Notes under the pieces: model-generated | Told to the model about the DNA's origin: nothing | Database searches by the model: none | The model's input: the letters and a program-made list of their open reading frames with translations, nothing else | Part shown: positions 1 to 33,118 of the stretch, one piece after another | Numbering within the stretch: the first letter of the stretch is position 1 | How the letters are laid out: the number at the start of each line of letters is the position of its first letter | Program-made: the position numbers and the translations under genes | NCBI GenBank assembly: GCA_036768485.1 | Contig: JAVLUZ010000157.1 | Location: forward strand, 16,681,877-16,745,876 | DNA: 64,000 nt | Direction of reading: 5' to 3' | Origin: Mermis nigrescens | Taxonomy: Eukaryota > Nematoda > Enoplea > Mermithida > Mermithidae

Positions 1-288
1 AACTTGCGAAAAAAACAAAAAATTGTCTAAAATTGATTTCTGGGGGGATTTTGATCTCGGGGGGTATAATGGTTTCTCGGGGGAACCCTCAACGCCCAGG
101 TGTGGTCTAGACCCCCAATTCCAATTTCCCCTCCCACGAGCATGTCTGCTCTCGACCCCCCAGAATCCGGTGAACACCCTCCTGCAAATCGATAGATCCC
201 CCAGAAATAAATGTTTGGTGCTATTGTTGGCAATTTCGCCCCATCGGATCGGACCTCCCAGAATTTGGTTGCTGCTGCCCCTGTAGGT
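1..288. repeat. Family A end and family B copy at the window edge
   Basis: About 1-108 is the distal part of a family A copy (+). About 109-288 is a family B copy (-) ending TTGCTGCTGCCCCTG. The two open frames here are repeat products. Confidence 0.65.
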
Positions 289-364
289 ATGCTCCCAGCT
301 CTTTGACCTCTCCCACTCTTTGTGAAACTTCAATGAAGCGAAATTTTCATATCATAAATCTCAC

Positions 365-20215
<19,851 letters not shown>

Positions 20216-23200
20216 TTTCTTCGAAAAATTTCGGATAATTTTTTGTAAACTAGGGTCGCGCGCATTCGAGCTATGTGCATATTATTCAAAAATCGCCGAC
20301 GAATAACAAACTCGGCACAATAAGCAGCTATGTAGCTTAAAAACTCATCACAGACTTACGCTCTGCTCCAAATGACGTTAATTGGAGGCGTTGTTGTCAA
20401 TGATGTGTGTACGTGTATAAATAATTTGTTCTTATAGTAGTTATTCTTAGCGGAGAATCCGCAACATAAACGCACAAACATTATTGAATAGCACGTAATG
20501 TAAGGGTGCTTAAAAAGCAGACGGGGAGTAAAATGACGAAATCAATGCTAGCGCATTTGCTGCGAACTCATTATTCCGGAATTTGAATGGATTTTCCGAT
20601 GCTAACCGGTGCACTTATTTTGATATCAAGTCCTGGCATTCAAGAAGAAATGGATTGTTTCAATGAAAACTTATAAGATATACTTTGCATATCTAAAACG
20701 CTGTGCTTTTTTGCAGGACGGTGCACGCTCTGCAAGGGCCCTGTGCTCAAATTGTCGTGGACATGTGATTAGTTAGGTAACCGAAGTTCGAAACAGAAAG
20801 CGCTATCAACGGACGGCGAAATTTTTTTCTGACATTTCAAGCTCGATTGACTTCTAGGAGGAATGCTTTTATTCATTAAACAACAAACAAAAGAGTGAAA
20901 TCTCATCGTTCTACGAATTAGATAAATACAATCAAATTCTGGGGATCAGATGGGGTAAAATCAAAGGTAAATTCACAATAATAGGTCCGAAAATTCATTT
21001 CTGGGGTCTACCGGATTCTAATAGAAGCCTAACCCGTTTGAGAGTTCTCCGATAATACAAAAACGTAAATTTGATTTTTTTCTGAAATCTGCGTGTAAGC
21101 GTCTAAGTAGAAAAATCTGACTTTGAAATAAATTATTTCTGCTGCAGGCTTTAGATAAACATGAAATTTTTTCTCTCAATTTTCGCCGACAATAAGCTGA
21201 AAATTTACGATATGGTAACTTGTACACATGAATAAATCAACGCAATAACATACCTGTAAGGCTTGATAAATTTTTTAATGAAGCGCGGAAAGTAATTTTT
21301 GTGATAACAGCCGAAAGTCTGATGTTGTATGTTGACAATTTATGTCGTCACATTTTTTCAAACTTATTCTGCGTTTATTTTGTTATTGGGTATTTTTTTA
21401 TTTATACATCTACTTCTAATTTAATTTGTCTGTTTCCCAGGACTATCGTTCACCCGGGGAGAAACCATCTGATCACATAAAATCATGTCAACTGCACAAC
21501 GCAGCTAGCTAATTGAATCTGAATCGAGTCCATTACAGAATCTTGCTAGCCTGTGCATAATATTTGACTGTTTTTAAAGGTGATTTGAACAGACGATGTT
21601 TGGCAAAATTTTACAACTTTTGACTATAAAATATTAAAATATAAAGAAACCGCTCCAAGTTAGGATAATCATTGGTTGCTAGTTTATCAAATAGATAAAC
21701 CAAACCGTAATCGAAAAACCAAAAGCACGTAAATAAAGCTGATAAATGAGGACCAATAATGAACAGCATAAAATCATTTCCTCAGCCTACAGTGAATTTC
21801 TGGAATCTGGTATTCTTTGAAACAACAGCGAAGATCAATGCGGAAATAATGAGCAAATGCAAAATGTGTTATAATGCACATAAATGTGAGCGATCGCTGA
21901 TTAGATGAATTACGTTCCTCAGCGAACTGAAAAACTCAATAGATATAGAGCGCCTTGCTTGGTCGCAAAAAGAACTGCGAATCCGAGGTCGTTATAAAGA
22001 TAAATTTTCAGTACTATGCCTACTCAATATCCCTTAATTATATATCGGGATAAGCTAGGAGCGCATATTATGGCCGGTTCGGGGTCAGCCAGGTCTAGCG
22101 AAGCTCAGTCAAATTGTAATAATGGTCTTGAAAATTGATATTGAATTTAAATTAATTAATACTTTATGACTCATACATCAAATCCTAAAATTCTGGTTGG
22201 TTTCAAACATTTTAGGAAAAAACTTCGTTTCGTTTATCTTCTTTTAATTTTTTATTATTTTTCACTAAGAATTTCCCATTTTTTTCGCTAAGGAAGTTAT
22301 CCTAGACCCAAAACACCCCTGTCAGCCGACCTCTTGTATTCGACCCTAAGGTTCATCATTCTGTAGCCCGCTTCAAAATATAATTGTATTTCGTCGTTTA
22401 CGCATAACAAATCTTTGAAGAATCTGCGAGACGTCGAGCTACAGGAATATCCATCACCGACGGCGGAAATAGAGGCGCAGATAGAAATATTTCTCAAATT
22501 TATACTTGGTGATGTTCACAAAATCGTCATACAGACAAAAATCGTTTTATCATCGAGCTCCGCAGCAACTTTTTTCATATCAATCTGCTTGTTGCCCCAT
22601 GAAAAATTGCAACGAATACGATTTTAATTAGATCTTTATCAATAAGCTATACAAAGGACGCCTATATGACATGCTAAATGCATAGAAGAGGATACTCAAA
22701 CAATATTAAAAGCGACCAGCCTAATGAGATTTCGTCTTGCTCTATTCGACTGCGTGACATATTACGAGATAGGGCATCTAAGCTTAAGCACAAACTGAGC
22801 AAAAGCCGCTTACGCGGCGCCGGATTTGCAAGCTGACGCAGTCTATGAGCCGGTTAGTGGTGATATAGATAAGTAATATGCACGCAGCACGTAGGGCACC
22901 TGCTAAAAAAATAAATATAAAGTATAGGGCAAATTAGGCTTTCTGCGTCATAGAATTTTTTCGACAGTCAGGGCGCCGAAGAATTTATCATAATAGAAAC
23001 AAAAAAACAAAGCATACGATGCTTTGTCGGCCCTATGGCCAGCTTTGACATCCTTCGTGAAAATCAAAGCCTTGAACAGAAAATGCGAGTTTTTTCGACG
23101 AAAAGTTTGATTGCGCGTATGTCTCGTCAGAAATTCAGTCGGAGTTTACGTACATACAGACATTGCGAACGTGACGGTCTTACTAAAAACAAGTCGTCAG

Positions 23201-23380
23201 ATTAGAAGAAAATGACTGAGTAGTATTTTTGTACGCCTGTTTTTGACGGGCAAGGAAGCACGTTATTATTCCATTTATTCCTTTACATACAAAAATTTCA
23301 CAACTTAGTTCTAAATGTCTTTCACCTAGGCAAGTCTGACGGGCGCGGAAATCAATTCTGATTCACTTTTTCATATTGTA
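20216..23380. other. Intergenic region upstream of SIK
   Basis: No gene recognised. A short family B piece lies at about 20935-21015 and a family E piece at about 22065-22310. The SIK promoter should lie just above 20216, but I see no clear core promoter motif. Open frames here are short and lack paired splice signals. Confidence 0.5.
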
Positions 23381-23384
23381 ATGT

Positions 23385-23795
23385 CCAGACATGCACAGCA
23401 TGGGGATTTTTGGGGTAAGCAAGGGAATAAAATTTTAAAGTGCCTTTTTTGGGCTCAAAAATAGTGCAAACGCGTTCAAAATTCCGTTTTTCGGCGATGA
23501 TGCTCTAACTTTTTAAAGCAAAAAACACAGAAAATTCAAGAAAAAATCCGAAAAATTTGATGAAATTGAACAAAATCTAGTCAAAAATGAATATATGGCA
23601 CGAAGCAACGAAAATTTGACACTTTTGGGCAAACAAATGGCGAAAAACGCTTTTGACAGGACCGTTTATAAAGTTTTTTTTGAAATTTTAGGAAAATCGC
23701 GAATTCTGAGGGTTGATGAGAAAATTTCTGAAGGGGGGGTGGGTGGAAAATCTTTTGAGGGGTAAAATCCCTCTAACTTGATTGACATGTACAAC
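23385..23795 (+). repeat. Family D repeat
   Basis: About 410 bp with ends ACATGCACAGCATGG and TTGACATGTAC. Internal modules are the same as in the copies at 5695, 6655, 25385, 29393 and 52270, including the 'ATATGGCRCGAAGC' stretch. Confidence 0.7.
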
Positions 23796-24535
23796 TGCTC
23801 TTGCTGCAGTGCTTTACTAATTTAACGCGATAGTTACTGCAATTTGTTCAATTATAACTTTAAAATCTTAAGTTGGCACTAAAGACGGAAAAATACGTGA
23901 AACAGGTAGCGACTGATAGGTATAAACGCATTCTGTCTGACATTCTGCTAGTGCTGACTCAATTAAAACCTTGTAAAAACATTGAGTAAAAATAAAAATA
24001 TAATGTATGTACAGATGATGTAACAAACTTTGACATATTGCAACGAACTTTGAAAGGGAAATTCCCTATCCTCCTTTTACATGTATGATCACCCTCGAAC
24101 GAATGTCCCATCTCACCGCAAGTTTCACTTCATCGAAAATAATAAAAATATTTGTCGCAAAAAATCGCGCCTCATCTTTTTTCCTAAATCATCGAATGCA
24201 CCCACCTGCTCAAATGTCCCACCTCCTCTTCGTGTACGTAGAAAACCCAAGAAAACTGGAAAACGGAAACATGTTCAATGTTCAATTCTTAACTCTGCAC
24301 CTGACATATTACCATCGACAGAAAGATGAAAACAAGCTAATATTTGGCACCCAAGTCTCAACGTACCTACAACACAAAAATTGAAATGTACCTACGTACA
24401 AATTGTGCATATACATAAATGATGTAGCATGGAAACGTTGCAATTTTTTGTCATCTGTTTGACGTCAAAACGGTCGCTTTGACGTCATTTAAGACACTAA
24501 ATGAGCCTAATTTATGCAAGAGTACACTAAACGGC

Positions 24536-24680
24536 ATAGTCCCACTTCCTCGAATGTCCCATCTCTTCGAACGTCTCAGGTGTTCGCAAAGTGATGTAAT
24601 ATGAAAGTTAACTAATGCCGAAAATTCCACCTCTTCGAAGGTCCTGCGTCTTCGAACGTCCCACTTCTTCGAATAATGAC
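24536..24680 (+). repeat. 17-bp minisatellite fragments (CTTCGAACGTCCCACCT type)
   Basis: Irregular run of units like CGAATGTCCCATCTCTT. Scattered relatives lie at about 24085-24230. This orientation is opposite to that of the array at 25200-25911. A further short block in the same orientation as this one lies at about 28020-28110. Confidence 0.6.
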
Positions 24681-25199
24681 TACAAACTCTACAAACGTTT
24701 TCGATTAGGATAGACACGAATTTGTTGTCAGCAATATCGTGTTTTTTATGATTAAATTGTGGTTCATTGGTTTGTCATGCCTTAGTTTTCATAATTTCAG
24801 ATTTTTAAATGTTATGCAATTCGGGAGCCGCATCATGCACACCCAAACAACTGATTTCATTTTGAGCAGTAATATACCTTTTCTTAAATTAAATGGCATT
24901 GTAACTTCGTTAATTTTTCCTACGACAGCAAGATCACAAACCTTATTGTAATGTGAGAAAAACTGTGCATTTGAAACACTAATATCTTCATAACGCACAT
25001 ATTTCTGCCACGGCAACCATTATCTTCAGAAACAAAACTGATTTCTGAGTAAAAAATTTACAAAAAATAAAATCAGGGGCTGCTAATGCCCATCAAAATT
25101 TACATCCCAAAACATATAATTATCACATTGAAAAATAAGACAAAAAGCGGAACACGCAAAAAAGGTAGCATGAATAGCTAAGTGATGAATTAGGATATT

Positions 25200-25911
25200 C
25201 GAAGAAGTGGGACATTCGATGGGATGGAACATGCGATGAGATGGGACATAAGAAGAGGTTAGGAATTTCGTAGGGGCGGGCCGTTCCAAGAGGTGGGACG
25301 TTCGAAAAGATGGGACATTTGTAAAGATGAAAATTTCGAAGAGGTGGGACATTTGATAAGATGAGACATTCGAAGAATAGGGACCAGGCATGTCCAGCAT
25401 GGGAATTCGGGGGGGGGGGTAAAATCATAAAGTGCCTTTTTTAGGTCCAAAAACGGTACATAGGTACGCGTCAAAAATATCGTTTTTTAGCGTTCCTGAC
25501 GATGCTCTATCTTTCCAGAGCATAAAAACATAAGGAAATTTCGAAAAAAATAAAACAAATCGGAACAAATTGAACAAAATATAGTCAAAATATGAGTATA
25601 ATGACGCGAAGCGCCGAAAATTTGGCACTTTCGAGCAAATGGATAGCTTAAAACGCTTAAAAAGCATCTTTTCTACAAATTTTCAGATAAATTTTTAGGA
25701 ACTTACAAAAAATCGCCAATTCTAATGGGGGAGGTTTAAAAATTTCCGCGGGAAGGGGGTGAAAATTGGGGGGAGTTAAACCCCTCCCCAACCCTCTTTC
25801 CCCAAGATCATGTATGATTGGGATATTTGAAGAGGTGGGACGTTCGAAGAGATGGTACGTTCTAAGAGATAGGACGTTCGAAGAGATATGACATTCTAAG
25901 AGATGGGGCAC
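25200..25911 (-). repeat. 17-bp minisatellite array interrupted by a family D repeat
   Basis: 25200-25380 is about ten consecutive units of a 17-bp consensus CGAAGAGGTGGGACATT with one 18-bp unit. The array resumes at 25828-25911 with about five more units. Between them lies a family D repeat (about 25385-25818) with ends CATGTCCAGCATGG and CAAGATCATGTATG. The simplest reading is that the repeat inserted into the array. Confidence 0.85.
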
Positions 25912-26332
25912 AATCCACTAAACAATTGTGCTACTTGTGTATATGTAAAGGGCGTAAGGAAAGTTATGACAGACGTGATGAAGATAATTCTCTTTGTCGT
26001 CAGCATAGCGACTAAAAAATTATTTTATGTTACACAAAAGATCGAAATTGTAGGTTTATTACAATTCTTTACTTTTATGTTGCGCATGCATGACTTAGCT
26101 TATATTTAATCTCCAAATCAGCTACATATAACAAAGTGAAGAACCTAAACTATTTTCTAAGGCTTTCCATCTAAAACTTCGAGGGCAGGGTGTTCTCGAA
26201 AAGATTCCGCAACGATCCCAACTTTATTTTCAGTCGACAAAAATACTTACAGTTCGACCCAAAATGGTTGCGTTGCGACCAAACACAGGCAGGAGCTAAA
26301 TTCTAAGGGACGGGGGTCAGATGGGGCAGAAT

Positions 26333-27089
26333 CACTGTTTTTTTTTAGCGCGGCGCAAAGGAAACCCGCCCTGCGCTAATGGGACATTTCGTTCATTAGC
26401 GCCATGCGCAAAGGCTTTTTTGGGCAAAAAATTAGAAATTTAAACATTTTATATTGCATTTTGATTTAAAAATTTTTAAAATTTTTTCGGCGCTTGGCGC
26501 CGACTTCTTAAGAATGAATTAATTGTGTTTGCCAACCACCGCTTTCCTGTTTCATCATAAGCGAATCCCTGCTTTAGCATCTTTGCAGTAATGAATCCTT
26601 GTTTTTGTGGTGCATGGTGCCAAATTAATTGTTTTCATTTTAAATTTATCTTTGAAATAGCCCAGCCTTGAGATACACATTGAGAAGATGCCAAAATTTC
26701 GGGCGCTTTGCATCTAATTATTGGTTTCTGTATAGCGGTTGCATTTTGCAATACACGAAAATTGAGTGCAAACTGCAAAGACAGCTTGAAGAAATCGCTC
26801 AGTCTAGTATAGGCAAGGCAATGAGAAATCAGGTATCAAATTGATATTTTTACCATTAGATTTCTTGTTCGAGTTGGAACCAGTAGTAAGAATTTTTTAA
26901 ATTTCTTGCCAGAATTTATTGTCAGTCAGCAGTACATGGAGCGCATCAGAAGTTCAAAAATGCCCTTATTTTTGCCTATCGCCAAGCATTTAAAGGTTTT
27001 TGGTGCGCTAATGAGAAGCTCCGCGCGCAAACGCTCTATCCTGGCCATTAGCGGCTGCGCAAATGGGGGTGGCGCTAAAAAAATCCCTG
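26333..27089. mobile_element. Non-autonomous hAT element, 757 bp, perfect 8-bp TSD
   Basis: Starts CACTGTTTTTTTTTAGCGC and ends with the inverted form of CAGGGATTTTTTTAGCGCC. It is flanked on both sides by the 8-bp GGCAGAAT (26325-26332 and 27090-27097). The outer 100 bp of each end are rich in GCGC and 'gcgctaatg' motifs. It interrupts a family B repeat whose halves continue on either side. No transposase frame seen. Confidence 0.88.
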
Positions 27090-27097
27090 GGCAGAAT

Positions 27098-29390
27098 TGT
27101 CAAAAATAGCCCAAAAAGTTCAATTCTGGGGGTCTATCGATTTATGGGAAGGAGTCTGCCGGTATCTAGGGGGTTCAGAAGAGACCACAAACCCATGTGC
27201 GGTTGCGACCAGATGCATAGCATGGTCAGTCCGGGGTATCAGCCGGTCTATGAAGCTCAAAAATTGAGTTTTTCGGGCCAAAATGACCTCAAAGACTTGT
27301 GGAAGCGCTAAAATAGCTTTGATACTAGGTTAATAGAGTTTCTGGTCATTTAAAGCACTTTTGAAGAAAATTTCAAATTTTCATCCATTTTTTTAGTTTC
27401 ATCCTGCCTAATTTTCCAATTTCTAATTCTGGGGGTCTAGACCCCCAACCCTCCACATGCATGTCTGGTTGCGACTGGATGTACGTTATGCATAAACAGA
27501 CATACACACGAAAGTATGAGGGTCTATCTCAGAAGGAAAAAATCGGAAATTTTCTGAGAAAAACAAGACACCGAAAACAAATAAAAATCAAAAAATTTCC
27601 GCAAAATGCTTGAAATTGATCAGACACTGTTAATTATTACAAATAATGTAGTTTTTACACTGCTTAGCACTTAAACTAGTTTTTGGTTGTAATTTAACCG
27701 AAAAAATTGTCGGTTTGTCCCCCTCCCTCCGACCGGTTATTCTGTACAATGCATCAAATGCTATATGAGAACTGTTTGGGGATCCTCACGCCAGAATCGA
27801 CCGCCCGCCGTCCTCATTTTTTCTAGATTCCGAAATTTTTCTCCGCGACTTTCGGTCAAAAATCTGCATTAGATCATTAGTGTTTTGCTAGCATTTATGA
27901 TGATAAAATATAAGGCCATTTTCTTACCCTCTAGAAAATAGATAATTCAGACAAAACGAAGCAGACAGCTTACTTTACCTCAGTTACGAGGAAAATAGCA
28001 ATCCAAGTGTTTCAAAGGACTGCGTCCCATCTCATCCAAAGTTCCACCTCTTCGCATGCCCCACCCATCGCACGTCCTATCTCATCAAAAACATTATCTC
28101 TTTGAATGTAGTATTTAACGGCGCGTAATCTTCAAGCGATTTATTTTCCTCACACGTCCGCTCTTTCCACTTTTTTCCATTATCTAAACTAAACCTCTTA
28201 CATATAATTATACACGTTATTTTTAAAGAGTTTGCGGACATTTTTCTCTTATAGAACAAATTTTTTTAAAAAAAATTGATGCACTAAACGTGTAAACTGT
28301 AAATATGTAGTTAATTTGTGTGTTGGTGGTCTAGTGACGACGGATCCAGGATTTTCTAACAGGGGGTGGAACTGCACAGGGACGTGGATGGTAATCTAGG
28401 GGTCTATTTGAACCCGAGAATCAGGCGGATCCGCTCCCCCCAAATCGATATACCCCACAATTGAATTTTCGGTGCTATCTTGCGGTTAGCCCCATCGAAA
28501 CCCCTGCTGCCCCTCTTTTGCAACCCTAAATTTTCGTAATACTGTCGAAAATGATCCGAAAAATCCGGCCATGATGCGCGGTTTTTCGATCGTTTTTCGA
28601 TATGTAGAATAATTTATGATGCAAAAATTACAGATTTTTAAAATTTTTGAAAGTTTTGTATAAAAAGGCGCATGAATCTGATTTCGTCGTCGAATTACAG
28701 TGCAAAAATCGACACAAAGCGCTGAGAAAAAATTTAAAAAAAACGCTGCTTTAAGCACAGAAGTACCTTCGCGTAACCTATAATATAGGTACTTGGGTAC
28801 AACCAACATATGCCCCCCTCTACAGCTATAACGGGGCATACCTGGGAGGTGCGGTTCTTTTAAAAGATAGATAATAAAAAATTTTGTGCTTTTTTGTTTA
28901 CACGCAATACCGAATTTGTAATGAGCGTATAAAATTTTGGTGTAACTTAATAACGTACATATACAAACTTTTGACGCATTGTTTTGTCAGCGTGTACGCA
29001 ATTCAGTGTAAATGCATCATACAATTTGATGGTAAAGACTTGTAGAGAATTGAATTATCTTAAACCCCTTTTTGTTGTTTTCTGAGTTTAGCATTATTTA
29101 TCGAGGGGGGGGGTTTAAAATGTGCAGAAAAACGCGGGAGTAAAGACATATTTTGGTCGCATTTTCTTCTTCTTTCTGTCTGCCAAAAAATTTGGTTATA
29201 AGTCCAAGGAATTTTTTCTGATAGAAATGTACTACGGCTTAAGGGCTACTTTCTGCTTACCAGCAAACTTCTGTACATTCGATACGGAGTTAGATCTAGG
29301 GGTTTAAGCTTTACACACTAGTGGATGGTGTAAAAACAGATTTTGTCTAAAATTTCTCCGCTAACTTCTCCGGTTATAAGTCGTGATCAT
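27098..29390. other. Intergenic repeats
   Basis: Family B remainder about 27098-27200, family E about 27205-27480, another G/C-run repeat about 27715-27860, minisatellite fragment 28020-28110, and family B about 28330-28500 (-). No gene recognised. Confidence 0.55.
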
Positions 29391-30160
29391 ACATGTGCAG
29401 CATGGGAAATCTGGAGGGAGGGGTCAGGCTCAGAAATTTTTCAAAAAGTGCCCTTTTTAAGCTAAAAAACGATGGGTTCACGTCGAAAACATTGTTTTTG
29501 ACGTTTCAGACAATGCTCGCTCTTTTTAGAACATAAAAACGCAAAAAAATTGAAAAAATTTAGTAAATTGAACAAAATATAGTCAAAAAATGTGCATATG
29601 GCGCGAAGCGCCTAAAATTTGAAATTTTTGAGCCACGAATGAGCTAAAAACGCCTAAAAAGGTACACTTTTTACAACTATTACGAAAGATAGACAATTCT
29701 AAGGAGGGTGTCGCAGACATTTTGCGGGGTTCAGTTGTCATTCTGGGGGAGGGGGTTCAAACCCCCCAAGAACACGTCTGGTCGTGATGAATTAAATAAA
29801 ATATAAATAAATTCCGTTTTAAGGGCTACACGTCGCAGCCAACCGCAGTTCGAAATCAGGGATGTAGCATTGAGCGAAATACACGCTGTCTTCCCTTTTT
29901 GATTGCTCAATATCTCAAATATTTTGCGGAACAGAAGTTTTCCAGACACAAACGTACTACGATATAAAGGCTGTAAACTGGCCCAAACCGAATTTCTTTA
30001 CACTCAATGCGGAGTTAGGTTCAGATTTTTAAGTTTACAATGTGGTGGATGGTGGAAAAATACATTTTTGTCCTTTCTTTTGTTCGCCACTTTCTCGTTT
30101 AGAAGCCGAGATAAGTCTGATAGAATAAAAATAAAGTACTTTCTAATAATTTCATTTATT
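29155..30160 (+). repeat. Degenerate repeat of about 190 bp, with a family D repeat between copies
   Basis: Two clearly related segments, about 29220-29390 and 29945-30135, share 'atgcggagttag', 'gtggatggtg' and 'aagtctgatag'-type blocks. A partial copy precedes them. A family D repeat (about 29393-29795) lies between. Small open frames in both copies arise from the repeat. Confidence 0.5.
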
Positions 30161-31620
30161 TAAAACGATACTTAGCTCTTTCGGAGGTGTAAAGTCAAAA
30201 ATTGAGGGTGTCAAACGTGCTTATGTCTTGTTTTTTTCTTCCAACTTTTCCGGTTGAGTCTATACATGATCTCAAGTCAAAAATGTACCAGGAATCAAAC
30301 GTGAAACACCAATAAGGTGCGTTTGATTACACTCAACAGTGGTGTATTTGTCGTACGGTAGTCATTTCACCTAAGCTTACGCATTTCCTACTGCTTCAAA
30401 CCAACAATTTATTTAATTGTCTCGAATGCATCGATATTAGCTATTTCATTCAATTGGCTGACAAAGTCGCCCCTAGTTTACTCCATCTACTTTCCCTTAG
30501 CTACTGCATAGCTTACTTTCTGCTTTTTCAATCGAGTTTTGGTTCAATAATTTATTTTAATCGGGGCCTGAGGACGCAGAATACACTTCAATTTTTTGGG
30601 TTGGCTAGAGAAAGTCTGATTTTTAACAGTTTTTGCGACTTCAGGCATTTATGTACCTAGGAGCTTTTTCCTAGTCCACTCCTTTCCTTTTACATCCTGA
30701 ATAATCCGTAATCCCAAATACATATAATAGTCTTTGCTAGTTACACATGCTTATGTAGATTTGAATAAAATGGTATAAAAAGATCAAAGCGCGATCTTTT
30801 TAGAAACTCCCGCAACAAAATTGTACAAAGCTGAAGCTGTTTAAATTACAATACTCGATAAATCATTGCCGGAACCACAAAATCATTTTTCCGTACCAAA
30901 ACCACTTTTATGGATGTGAAAATAATGCTTTTTGAATGCAAAGAAAATCAGCAATGTCATTAACGAACACCCTTTGGCGAAGCTCTGTCCGACTATTTAG
31001 ATAACTGCAAAGAAATAGTCGCGGGCAGACATGCACGTGTGGGGTGCGTTGCGAGGCTAGACCTTCATCACTCAGAACGGAAAATTAAAAGATTTTGCGA
31101 GAAAAACGAGGCAAAATTAAGGCCAACAATGGCTGAAAATTAAATATGTTATTCAGAACTGCTTCAAATTGATCAAAAACAGTGTAGGTAATAACGTAGT
31201 TTCAACGCGATTTTAGCGCTTATACCAGTTTTTGAGGTCATTTTGGCCCCAAAAAGGTTTATTTTTTACCCCTCCCCGGATCGGCCATGCTGTGCATCTT
31301 ATGGTCGCGGATGCATGGACAACAACCAAAGTGTGGGGTCCGATGAAGCGAAATCGCCAAAAATTCAATTCTGGGGTATAAACTCTCATGCCCGCCAGGT
31401 CTTTGAGAGACTTCTTTTTAGCATAAATAATTTATTTTAGGTAGGTGTTGTGCATTATTCGAATCATTAAAACGCAGCGCTGCGAAAATTTTAGACTGTA
31501 ATTTATACAAAAAACTGATCTTCACCTGAATACTGTAATGAAAATACCATTTAAAACTCCCATCTGATATTAAGGGAGCCCCTGTAATGCGAGTATAAAA
31601 TAAAACCATATTAGGCATTA
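30161..31620. other. Intergenic, mostly unrecognised
   Basis: A family E copy lies at about 31025-31305, with a family B piece at about 31300-31390. The remainder is AT-rich with no exon recognised. Confidence 0.5.
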
Positions 31621-31623
31621 TCC

Positions 31624-32462
31624 CTGGGCGGATTTTAGGAGAAAGTCGCCACCCCCTCAATCGACCCAAAATATGGCGAGATAAAGGATAGATATGCATT
31701 TTGTAATGATTTTTGGCAATCGAACATCGTAATTTCTCAAGTTAATCCGGCTCTTCGCGCCGTATAATACCTATTTACTACACTTATTTCCATTTTGGCG
31801 GCCCGGAAGTAGCGTTGTTAAACGTTAAAGTTAGGTATTTAAATATCGTTAATTTCAGCATAACATTCTTCACAAATTTTTGTATTCTCAATACACATTC
31901 TGGTAGAGAATTTTGTGCTAAAGCTACAAATGCAGTTTAAAATTCACTGGCAATAATATTAAGGTCAAAAAACGAAGTTAACGTTATTTCTAATTTTTGC
32001 TCCAACGGGAAGAATCAAAACATTCTTTCTCTGAGAAAAGTATTCCACCAATGTTTCCAGAAGAACGCTTCATTATCCAGCAACTAACGTTATTATAACG
32101 ATTACTAACCCTATACCCGGAAGCCGCATTTTTGTAGTTTCTTCCATTTTTATGCATAAATTCTCAAAATTTCCTGATAAATGCTTTAATAGGCGCTGCT
32201 CCAAATGCACAAACGCAGGAAATATTACGTAATCCGAGTATCCAAAGCTGTTTGTGACTAAATTCCAACCATTTCGCGGTGTTTTGCGTCGGGTTTTAAG
32301 TCAAATTAAACAATTTTTGCACCAGAAGTCATTTTAATATTTTATAAAATGGTAAAAAAAACATTGCTCGTAAACAGCGGGTTTTCCGGACCTAAGTTTG
32401 ACTGTTTTGGAAAAACTTGGGGTACCTACGCCCTTTTACCAAAATCCTAGATTCGCTGCTGG
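31624..32462. mobile_element. Degraded 'GGCGGATTTA' element
   Basis: Left end CTGGGCGGATTTTAGG and right end CCTAGATTCGCTGCTG are imperfect inverted forms of CAGGGGCGGATTTAG. The same ends and internal text occur at 55327-56386. No target duplication was seen here, so it is old or recombined. Confidence 0.5.
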
Positions 32463-32857
32463 CCACGGCACGGCCCAGGTTATCACAAAATCTGTTCAGT
32501 GAATAGTGTATGAGATATTTATGATGCATTCTGGAAATGGAAAATTAAGAATTGAATTCGTGGTTGTTGAGCATCATGTGATGTGCAAATCCCTTGCTAG
32601 CATGTTCCAGGATAGTTGTGGTGACATGCAATGGTAAAGATATTTCATTCAGTTTTCCAGATAGTATTTGTACTTTAATTCAAGAAGAAAATGCGTGCTT
32701 TTCCGAAACAGAGCAATCGGTATATGTAAATGTATTGACGCGATTGTTTGCCCGGTTAAAATTAATCAAGCCACATATGTACATAAATACGCGAACGTTT
32801 GCTCGAAAGTTTAATCATGTTCAAGAAAAAACAATAACGCAACAAACTATGAAGTCA

Positions 32858-33118
32858 CTATCGATCATAAAAGTATTTATCTGCTACAGTATCTTCCAGC
32901 AATATTTTTGGTCTTTCCCTATACATCTTATTATCATGATCAACACGAGGTGTTGTCAATCCATGTCTCACGTGATAAGGAGCATATGGATCATCGATAT
33001 AATATTTGGGCCGCACCCAAAAACGCGTCATCGTTTTGTCCATTATTTGACTTTCAATATGTGTGCAAACCTCGTGTTTCAGGCTTCGAGTCAAATAAGG
33101 TTCTTCGTGCAAATATCG
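32858..33118 (-). CDS. MRPL35: MRPL35 exon 2 (terminal)
   Basis: 86 codons plus stop TAG (32858-32860), after acceptor TTTCCAG. It carries the strongly conserved [17 protein letters not shown] block and a tail of about 40 residues that is longer than in vertebrates. A 223-codon frame on the opposite strand overlaps it but has no family match. Confidence 0.9.
   Translation of the reverse strand, partial: RYLHEEPYLTRSLKHEVCTHIESQIMDKTMTRFWVRPKYYIDDPYAPYHVRHGLTTPRVDHDNKMYRERPKILLEDTVADKYFYDR

Noticed and set aside
22297..22627. Overlapping 66- and 70-codon frames on both strands
   Set aside because: No family resemblance and no paired splice sites in a usable phase.
24081..24384. Two overlapping plus frames of 82 and 99 codons
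   Set aside because: They arise from the 17-bp minisatellite relatives and AT-rich DNA. The products differ wholly between frames and match nothing.
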